7,474 nucleotides of DNA, from positions 1 through 7,474 of the forward strand of contig JACMJT010000589.1 in the NCBI GenBank assembly GCA_014380505.1. The letters run 5' to 3'. This document shows positions 1-5,171 of this stretch, piece by piece. The notes under the pieces are model-generated. The model was not told the origin of the DNA. It saw only the letters and a program-made list of their open reading frames with translations, and ran no database searches. Each line of letters opens with the position of its first letter. Position 1 is the first letter of the stretch. A program made the translations under genes and the position numbers. The DNA is from Hyphomicrobiales bacterium (GTDB taxonomy: Bacteria; Pseudomonadota; Alphaproteobacteria; Rhizobiales; Aestuariivirgaceae).

Positions 1-500
1 CCAATCTCGCCCGCTATGACGGGGTGCGCTATGGCCTTCGCGTGCCGGGCGACGATATCGTATCCATGTATGAGAACTCGCGCGCCGCTGGCTTCGGCCG
101 CGAAGTTCAGCGCCGCATCATGATCGGCACCTATGTGCTGTCGGCGGGTTACTACGACGCCTACTACGTCCGCGCCCAGAAAGTCCGCACACTGATCAAA
201 CGCGACTTCGACGACGCCTGGAGCAAAGTCGATGTCGTGCTGACGCCGGCAACGCCCAGCCCTGCCTTTGCGCCCGGCGAAATCACCGACCCCATCCAGA
301 TGTACCTGAACGACATCTTCACCGTCACCGTGAACATGGCCGGCCTCCCCGGAATTGCGGTGCCCGCCGGTATGTCATCCGATGGCCTGCCGCTTGCCCT
401 TCAGATCATCGGCAAACCTTTCGATGAGGAAACCCTGTTCCAGACCGCCGCCGCCATCGAACAGGCCGCCGGCAAGTTCGAAGCCCCTAAGTGGTGGTGA
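1..500 (+). CDS. gatA: Aspartyl/glutamyl-tRNA amidotransferase subunit A, C-terminal part (5' end outside window)
   Basis: This is the C-terminal 165 residues of GatA, the amidase subunit of the GatCAB complex. In the cytoplasm the complex converts Glu-tRNA(Gln), and in many bacteria Asp-tRNA(Asn), to the amidated form, using ammonia from glutamine. The frame is open from base 3 to the TGA at 498-500 and reads from the left edge as [13 protein letters not shown]. That is the GatA-specific stretch after the catalytic core, so the GTG at 24 is internal and not a start. Further family motifs follow: [20 protein letters not shown], the [14 protein letters not shown] segment, and [13 protein letters not shown] with [13 protein letters not shown] near the end. 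Full GatA is about 490 residues, so roughly the first two thirds is missing, including the Ser-cisSer-Lys triad, which cannot be checked. The visible part shows no frameshift or internal stop. It converges with the peroxiredoxin gene 87 bases downstream. Confidence 0.96.
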   Translation, partial: NLARYDGVRYGLRVPGDDIVSMYENSRAAGFGREVQRRIMIGTYVLSAGYYDAYYVRAQKVRTLIKRDFDDAWSKVDVVLTPATPSPAFAPGEITDPIQMYLNDIFTVTVNMAGLPGIAVPAGMSSDGLPLALQIIGKPFDEETLFQTAAAIEQAAGKFEAPKWW

Positions 501-518
501 ATCCTGAAACTTCTCTCC

Positions 519-541
519 ATGGCAGTGCTTGACCCTGCCAT
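519..541. terminator. Weak candidate stem-loop between convergent genes
   Basis: A perfect 7-bp inverted repeat, ATGGCAG (519-525) and CTGCCAT (535-541), has a 9-base loop. It lies in the 87-base gap between the gatA stop and the peroxiredoxin stop. A second small hairpin (TCCA/TGGA around 541-551) abuts it. Neither strand has a T-run after the stem, so this is not a classical intrinsic terminator. Its place between two converging genes is the main reason to list it. Confidence 0.25.
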
Positions 542-587
542 CCAGCCTGGATCACCCGCTCAAGGCCGTTAATGAAGAGAAGGGGAA

Positions 588-1253
588 CTACTTCGCGCCC
601 GGTTGCGGCACCAGGCGGAGGTAAGGCTTCAGCGTTTTCCAGCCGCCGGGGAATTTCTCCTTCGCGGCTTCGTCCGAAACCGACGCCAGAATGATCACAT
701 CCTCCCCCTGTTTCCAGTTGGCGGGAGTGGCCACCGATTTTGTGGCGGTGAGCTGGAGTGAATCGATCACCCGCAGGATTTCATCGAAGTTCCGCCCCGT
801 GCTCATGGGATAGGTCATGATCATCTTGATCTTCTTGTCGGGGCCGATCACCAGCACATTGCGCACCGTGGCATTGTCGGCGGCGGTGCGGTTCGCGGCG
901 TTCCCCGAAACATTCGGATGGATCATGCCGTAGAGCTTGGCCACATGCAGGTCCTGGTCGCCGATCATCGGATAGTTCACCGATGCGCCGGTCACATCCT
1001 TGATGTCCTGCTTCCAGCGCTGGTGATCGGCCACCGTATCGATGGAAATGCCGATGAGCTTGACGCCGCGCTTGTCGAATTCGTGTTTCATTTTGGCCAT
1101 GGAGCCAAGCTCCGTGGTGCACACGGGCGTGAAATCCTTGGGGTGGGAGAAGAAGACGGCCCACGAGCCCTCGATATACTCGTGGAACTTGATCTTGCCC
1201 TCGGTGGTGTCGGCTTCGAAATCGGGGGCGATGTCGCCGAGTTGCAGAGTCAT
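588..1253 (-). CDS. 1-Cys peroxiredoxin, Prx6 type (AhpC/TSA superfamily)
   Basis: This 221-residue cytoplasmic thiol peroxidase reduces hydrogen peroxide and organic hydroperoxides. The thioredoxin-fold AhpC/TSA domain covers about residues 5-140. The active site reads HPKDFTPVCTTE, with the peroxidatic cysteine at C45. H37, T42, C45 and R131 fall at nearly the spacing of the catalytic set in human Prx6 (H39, T44, C47, R132). The C-terminal 1-cysPrx_C domain (about 155-215) contains TPANWKQGEDVII and FPGGWKTLKPYLR. C45 is the only cysteine, so there is no resolving cysteine and the reductant must be an outside thiol. The reading frame stays open upstream to 1613, but the ATG at 1253 is chosen because AAGGAGG sits 5 bases before it and the family fold begins there (MTLQLGDIAPDFEADT). 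The gene appears to stand alone, convergent with gatA and divergent from the membrane-protein gene. Confidence 0.95.
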   Translation of the reverse strand: MTLQLGDIAPDFEADTTEGKIKFHEYIEGSWAVFFSHPKDFTPVCTTELGSMAKMKHEFDKRGVKLIGISIDTVADHQRWKQDIKDVTGASVNYPMIGDQDLHVAKLYGMIHPNVSGNAANRTAADNATVRNVLVIGPDKKIKMIMTYPMSTGRNFDEILRVIDSLQLTATKSVATPANWKQGEDVIILASVSDEAAKEKFPGGWKTLKPYLRLVPQPGAK

Positions 1254-1258
1254 TGTGG

Positions 1259-1265
1259 CCTCCTT
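1259..1265 (-). promoter_or_regulatory. Shine-Dalgarno site of the peroxiredoxin gene
   Basis: Read on the minus strand, AAGGAGG lies 5 bases before the ATG at 1253. This near-perfect ribosome binding site fixes the start and rules out the 120-residue N-terminal extension that the open frame would allow. Confidence 0.85.
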
Positions 1266-1278
1266 GTTTGAGCCCTCC

Positions 1279-1307
1279 AATATAGCGCGCACATCGTTCG
1301 GAATAAA
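1279..1307 (-). promoter_or_regulatory. Candidate promoter for the peroxiredoxin gene
   Basis: On the minus strand a TATATT (complement of 1279-1284, five of six matches to TATAAT) is preceded by a 17-base spacer and a poor -35, TTTATT (complement of 1302-1307, three of six matches to TTGACA). Transcription would begin near 1272, giving a short leader that contains the AAGGAGG site. The position is sensible for the divergent 126-base gap, but the weak -35 leaves this tentative. I could not make a convincing four-part OxyR site here. Confidence 0.35.
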
Positions 1308-1379
1308 GAACAAACGGCGCAAGGGAGCTTTGCGGGAATCGAATGATTTGGGCATGGTGGTCAAAATCCCGGAGCTCCC

Positions 1380-1793
1380 ATGCGCCTGATCTCGAGCATT
1401 CCTGTTCTGGCCGTCGTCATCGCCGCCTACAATCTTTTTGTTTTCGGCGGAGGCGGGCTGGATGCGCAATCGGATCTTTTCAGTTGGGTCTTGCCGTCCG
1501 GGACCGAAGTATATTTCAAATCGGGCGACGTCTTCGCTTTGGCGGGGCTGGTGGCGCTGTTCTTCGAAATTCTCAAGGCCGCGCGCGCCGGTGCTGGCAC
1601 CATTGCCGATCACATGCTGTCCACGGCCGCGTTCATCGTGGCGCTGATTGAATTCATCCTCTTGCCGGCCTGCGGAACGGTGGCTTTCTTCCTGCTTACG
1701 GTAATGGCGCTGATCGACGTGGTGGCCGGCTATACAATTTCAATTCTGGGCGCGCGGCGGGACTATTCCATAAACCGCGACGTTGGCTTTTGA
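1380..1793 (+). CDS. Small four-helix membrane protein, function unknown
   Basis: A 137-residue protein made mostly of hydrophobic helices. Likely membrane spans are residues 4-22, 50-68, 78-96 and 99-123. Helix 1 is followed by a glycine-rich turn (FGGGGLD), and helix 2 runs into a charged edge (EILKAARAG). The last helix contains MALIDVVAGYTISILGARRDY, with the basic ARR motif placing the C-terminus most likely in the cytoplasm. It resembles conserved hypothetical inner-membrane proteins that I recall as common in alphaproteobacteria; no enzymatic motif is visible. The ATG at 1380 is supported by GGAG at 1371-1374, 5 bases upstream. Its stop (TGA, 1791-1793) is 3 bases before the next ATG, so it is probably co-transcribed and perhaps translationally coupled with the transglutaminase-like gene. 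Function is not assigned. Confidence 0.82.
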   Translation: MRLISSIPVLAVVIAAYNLFVFGGGGLDAQSDLFSWVLPSGTEVYFKSGDVFALAGLVALFFEILKAARAGAGTIADHMLSTAAFIVALIEFILLPACGTVAFFLLTVMALIDVVAGYTISILGARRDYSINRDVGF

Positions 1794-1796
1794 GTC

Positions 1797-2489
1797 ATGG
1801 CGTTCAAAGGCAATCTGGCTCGCACGATTGGGTTAGCGGCACCTGAAACGGCAGTATTCCGCCATCTCGCAACGCCCGAAAAGATACAACAGTTTCTCAC
1901 GGATATGCCCAGCAACGCCGAGGCATCCGGCGATACCTGCTATTCGGCGCGCCTCGCGCTTCGGGAAAACTGCTGCCACTGCATCGAAGCCGCCTTCATC
2001 GCAGCCGCAGCACTTCTGCTCCATGGCCGTCCCGCATTGCTCATGGATTTCCAGGCCACCGGAGACGACGATCACGTGCTGGCGCTGTTCCGCCATGGCC
2101 GCCACTGGGGTGCCATCTCAAAAAGCAATTCCATCTGGCTCAGGTGGCGTGATCCCATTTACGCGAGCCCCCGCGAACTCGCCATGAGCTACTTCCATGA
2201 ATATGTGAACGGCGAACGCAAAACCTTGCGCCGTGTTTCAAAACCTTTCGATATCGGCGCCTACGATCCCGCCTGCTGGCTGACGGCGGAGGAGGATTGC
2301 TGGGACATGGCGGCCGAGATCAACGCGGCCCCCCATGTGCCGCTCACCACGCCCGCTCAGGCGCGCCGCCTCAGGCCACGCGAGCTCTTCGAAATTGAAA
2401 CAGGCCAATTGCGCGAATTCCGCGACGATGGCCGGCGTCACACCATCAAGCAGCAAGCGTTGCGCCGATCCGTCCCAGCGCGCGCTTGA
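1797..2489 (+). CDS. Transglutaminase-like (papain-fold) cysteine hydrolase family protein
   Basis: A 230-residue protein without a signal peptide or membrane segments. The order of motifs fits a transglutaminase-like domain: a helix-starting cysteine in HCIEAAF (C62, with C59 and C60 just before), a histidine in DDDHVLALF (H93), and an aspartate in WRDPIYASP (D119). These would form the Cys-His-Asp triad. The linker GHWGAISKSN-like segment (GRHWGAISKSN, 101-111) between His and Asp matches the strand pair seen in that fold. The region after about 150 has no recognised motif, though it holds two Trp/Cys pairs (CW at 160-161 and 168-169). Family members are mostly hypothetical, and substrate (peptide, isopeptide or other amide) is unknown. 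The ATG at 1797 lacks a strong Shine-Dalgarno, consistent with coupling to the membrane-protein gene ending 3 bases earlier. Its last 14 codons and stop overlap the 3' end of the opposing HD-GYP gene. Confidence 0.75.
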   Translation: MAFKGNLARTIGLAAPETAVFRHLATPEKIQQFLTDMPSNAEASGDTCYSARLALRENCCHCIEAAFIAAAALLLHGRPALLMDFQATGDDDHVLALFRHGRHWGAISKSNSIWLRWRDPIYASPRELAMSYFHEYVNGERKTLRRVSKPFDIGAYDPACWLTAEEDCWDMAAEINAAPHVPLTTPAQARRLRPRELFEIETGQLREFRDDGRRHTIKQQALRRSVPARA

Positions 2490-3819
2490 GGGCTTCGAAG
2501 CAGGAAGCATCGATGGCCGTTCCAACTTCCCCCGCCATGATCGAAAGTGCCTTCGAAATCGGCATGGCCGCGCGGTAGGGCCGGTCAGCGGTCAGCGCAT
2601 CGAAGATGTCAGCGACGGTCAGAATGCGCGATTCCAGCACAATCTCAGACCCGCGAAGGCCCTTGGGATAACCGGTTCCGTCAAGGCGTTCGTGATGGGC
2701 GGCGGCAACAGGGGCGAGTTCGCGAAAGGCGGAGATGCGGGACAGGATCGTCTCGGTGTGCGCCGCATGCTGTTTCATCGCGACCCATTCGGCCGCGTCA
2801 AGCTTGCCCGGCTTGTCGAGGATCATATTGCTGACGCCGAGCTTGCCGATATCGTGGAGCAAGGCGGCACGTTTCAACCAGCGGCGGCGTTCGGCAGCCA
2901 AGCCAAGCTCCTCCGCGATCATGTCCGTGTAAAGGGTAACCCGCTCGCTGTGCCCGCTGGTGTAGGGGCTTTTGGAGTCGACCACCTGAGCAAAGGCCGA
3001 TGCGATGTCGTCGAGATAATCATCGTCGACCAGAGCGGTGTGCCGGGCCGGCTCGAGCGCGTAAATGACATCTTGCAGATCGTCGCCGTTGAGGGCTTCC
3101 CAGAAGGATGGGCGCGCCGCGACACGGTCGAAGATCGCCGCAAGTGCGGGATCGAACCATGTGCCCGCGCGGTGCATCACCTCCAGCCGTGCTGCCTCCT
3201 CGCCGGCCGCCTTGTGGAAAACATCGGCAATCTGGGCGATGAGGGCAATGCGGGAGTAAAGCGGAATGTCGGAGCCGGTTAGTCCCTCGGGCATCCCGCT
3301 GCCGTCCCAATGCTCGTCGAGATTCTTGATGCCCTGTGCCACAGCTTCGCTGAAACGCATCTTGCGGGCAATTTCTGCCCCGCGCTGGCAGCGCGTCTCG
3401 ATGAGTTCCGTGGCCAGCTTGCCGCCCTTCTGAACGATGTTGATGATGGCGCGGAAGCGCTCGGCAAGTCCGGATTTCAAGCCGGTATGAGTGAGCACGA
3501 AACGCAGCGCCTGCGGCAAGCTGCCGTCGATCCGCTTGAAATCATGCTTAAGGGTGAGATCGTCAGCCAGATAGAGCCGGCAGACGCGCGCCGCATTGCT
3601 GCTGCAACCGGCGTCCTTGAGGAGGATGGTGTAATAAAGTTCCCAGGCCTGCGTGTCATCGAGGCCGATCTCGCGGCCAATCTGCATGCCGATCCAGCAG
3701 CAGCGCACGCAATGACCCGCGGGCTGCCCTTCCGTCATGTCGAGCGCGTGGCTCAGCGCCCCCAGCAATTCCGCAAGCCGGACCTGGGTGATTGGTGATT
3801 GTCGGGTTTCCATCGGCAT
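2446..3819 (-). CDS. Tandem HD / HD-GYP domain protein, probable cyclic-di-GMP phosphodiesterase
   Basis: A 457-residue soluble protein with two HD-type phosphohydrolase repeats and no membrane segment. The C-terminal copy (about 265-430) carries the intact HD-GYP set: SGHSERV (H290), LLHDIGKLGV (H322, D323), H351, and AAHHERLDGTGYPKGLRG with H375, H376 and the GYP at 383-385. HD-GYP enzymes linearise cyclic-di-GMP with a two- or three-metal centre. The N-terminal copy (about 12-205) keeps the fold outline (GHCVR at 35-39, DEHWDGSGMPEGL at 168-180) but has LLKDAG instead of LLHDIG and GMP instead of GYP, so it is probably not catalytic. Its opening motif, RLAELLGALSHALD with GQPAGH, recalls HD phosphohydrolases that in actinobacteria often end in a LuxR HTH; no HTH is present here. 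The ATG at 3819 is chosen because the longer frame would run into the upstream hydrolase gene; ATG at 3813 is equally possible, as neither has a strong ribosome site. Confidence 0.9.
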   Translation of the reverse strand: MPMETRQSPITQVRLAELLGALSHALDMTEGQPAGHCVRCCWIGMQIGREIGLDDTQAWELYYTILLKDAGCSSNAARVCRLYLADDLTLKHDFKRIDGSLPQALRFVLTHTGLKSGLAERFRAIINIVQKGGKLATELIETRCQRGAEIARKMRFSEAVAQGIKNLDEHWDGSGMPEGLTGSDIPLYSRIALIAQIADVFHKAAGEEAARLEVMHRAGTWFDPALAAIFDRVAARPSFWEALNGDDLQDVIYALEPARHTALVDDDYLDDIASAFAQVVDSKSPYTSGHSERVTLYTDMIAEELGLAAERRRWLKRAALLHDIGKLGVSNMILDKPGKLDAAEWVAMKQHAAHTETILSRISAFRELAPVAAAHHERLDGTGYPKGLRGSEIVLESRILTVADIFDALTADRPYRAAMPISKALSIMAGEVGTAIDASCFEALKRALGRIGATLAA

Positions 3820-3821
3820 TT

Positions 3822-3893
3822 TCGGTCTTTTTTGGCGAAAGACGAAGCAAACCAGCGCCGCATTAACAAAGCATGAAATCGGCTTTTTTGGCG
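3822..3893. repeat. Pair of short direct repeats in the HD-GYP leader
   Basis: TCGGTCTTTTTTGGCG (3822-3837) and TCGGCTTTTTTGGCG (3879-3893) differ by one inserted base and lie 57 bases apart, start to start. Read toward the HD-GYP gene each is CGCCAAAAAAG followed by an optional A and CCGA. They occupy the two ends of the 77-base gap between the exported hydrolase stop and the HD-GYP start. They may be paired regulatory sites or A-tracts, or chance; no convincing -35/-10 pair was found between them. Confidence 0.45.
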
Positions 3894-3896
3894 CCG

Positions 3897-5171
3897 CTAC
3901 TTCCCTGAATCGTAAATCTTGCAGGTGTGGGCTTCGCCCGGCGCGTAGAGAGGCTTTCCCGTGATGCTCTCGCAAAGTTCCAGAGCATGCTGGATGGCGT
4001 CTGGCTCGTTATCCCAGTTGTCGGAGTAACCAAACGCTCCATCTTCAGCGACGGCAAAGGCGCGGTAACCCATACGCGTTCTGTATACATTGAAGGCGGC
4101 TTTCGTCGGGCCGCTGAGTTCCGCTGAGGTTTTTTCGTAGTCGAGTTTGAAAGTTTTTTCGCCGATGAACTTGCTCACGGCATCGATCACATTCTGGTGC
4201 CATATCGCGGTATCGTGACCAACGCCCTTGACGATAACCCAGCGCCTGTCGCCCTTGGATCGGCTACAGCGCTTCTTGGCAGACTTCGCCGTAACCGGTA
4301 ATCCCAACGATGAAAGATAGGGATCGTTTTCACCAAAAACATAGAGGATGGGAACGGCCGGCGGAATTACCACTATAGCGGTGTGCCCAATTCCGCACTC
4401 GTCTCCTAGAGCGATCACTCCTTTAACGTCCGGAGCGAAGTACTGCACGGTGCGAGATCCCCCGGAGTGACCCCAAATATAAATGGGCTTATCGGGATAT
4501 AGCCGCTTAAGCTCCCGCAACGTGCGTTTGGTTTGGGCGACCCTGAGCCGATTGACCTCCGTTGTAACTGCGTAATCTCGAAACCATCCCTCATCGCCAC
4601 AAACTGCCGGGTGGGGATCGGCAAAACTATTGGGCATGACGACAAAAAAATCTCTCGCAAGAAAATAGTTGACCCAGCTCATAACCATATCCGGCGGTGG
4701 AGTGGATGGTCGGCCGCATCCATGTAACATAAGCAGAATGGCTTTCGCTGTCGTGCTGCGGCCGTATTGTTGGCCCGATGTTAACGGCAAATCCGGGCCC
4801 GGCAGTTCCTCGTCTCCCGAAATTCCAGGGGCCAAGCCTTTCCAGACGATTTTATCGTTGACGGCATAGGGCAGGCACCAGCCGTTTGGCTTTTTCTTGC
4901 GGCGGTGTTTCTCCACTGCTTTGTTGCAGCCTGTGAGTGCGGCATGTTTTGCATCCGCCGCGGAACGGTGATTATAGGTGTAAAAGAAATAGCCGTCGGG
5001 GCCGATGGCGAGAGCCTTTTGCCGCTTGAACTTGGGATAATCGGCCTTGAAGAATATTTCTTCGTCCACGCCGAATAAGACTTGATCGTTCGCGAACGTA
5101 TAAGATGGCATCCAGAGTATGCCCGTTGCCGACAAGATCAGGATTAACAGAAAACGTAATCGGCTCGTCAT
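3897..5171 (-). CDS. Exported alpha/beta hydrolase flanked by a split pair of Cys-containing repeats
   Basis: A 424-residue protein with a signal peptide (basic MTSRLR, hydrophobic core 7-20, likely cleavage after TFA at residue 27), so it probably acts in the periplasm or outside. The central alpha/beta hydrolase domain (about 140-335) has an oxyanion-hole motif LLMLHGCGR (147-154), a nucleophile elbow GHSGG with S236, an acid candidate D283 in FGENDPY, and H319 in GVGHD. It resembles feruloyl-esterase/PHB-depolymerase-like or dienelactone-hydrolase-like enzymes, but the substrate is not readable. Residues 53-106 and 371-424 are copies of one module resembling the DUF4189-like AxAxxxDGxFxYxxN pattern, each with two cysteines (C82/C99, C400/C417). 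The ATG at 5171 overlaps the TGA of the dehydrogenase gene (ATGA) and has AAAGGA 7 bases upstream. Sample lines of this gene count at about 42-55% GC, against about 58-62% in the dehydrogenase. Confidence 0.85.
   Translation of the reverse strand: MTSRLRFLLILILSATGILWMPSYTFANDQVLFGVDEEIFFKADYPKFKRQKALAIGPDGYFFYTYNHRSAADAKHAALTGCNKAVEKHRRKKKPNGWCLPYAVNDKIVWKGLAPGISGDEELPGPDLPLTSGQQYGRSTTAKAILLMLHGCGRPSTPPPDMVMSWVNYFLARDFFVVMPNSFADPHPAVCGDEGWFRDYAVTTEVNRLRVAQTKRTLRELKRLYPDKPIYIWGHSGGSRTVQYFAPDVKGVIALGDECGIGHTAIVVIPPAVPILYVFGENDPYLSSLGLPVTAKSAKKRCSRSKGDRRWVIVKGVGHDTAIWHQNVIDAVSKFIGEKTFKLDYEKTSAELSGPTKAAFNVYRTRMGYRAFAVAEDGAFGYSDNWDNEPDAIQHALELCESITGKPLYAPGEAHTCKIYDSGK

Noticed and set aside
1254..1379. 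OxyR-type binding site in the divergent promoter region
   Set aside because: ATAG and ATCG appear with 7-base spacing, but the other two parts of the four-part pattern are missing, so the match is too weak to call.
1254..1613. N-terminal extension of the peroxiredoxin frame by about 120 residues
   Set aside because: The ATG at 1253 has a near-perfect AAGGAGG site and matches the family's N-terminus. The extension reads across the divergent promoter region and antisense through the membrane-protein gene.
2335..3282. 315-residue open frame on the plus strand
   Set aside because: It lies mostly antisense to the HD-GYP gene, has no family motif or coherent domain, and is a high-GC shadow frame.
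3820..3896. Rho-independent terminator after the exported hydrolase
   Set aside because: The A/T6 runs lie next to CGGC/GCCG segments, but the stem is only 4 bp and the T-run lies in the loop or on the wrong side for either strand.
3820..3975. Extension of the HD-GYP frame to a start at 3975
   Set aside because: It would overlap the 3' end of the exported hydrolase gene by 79 bases and adds a segment with no family similarity.
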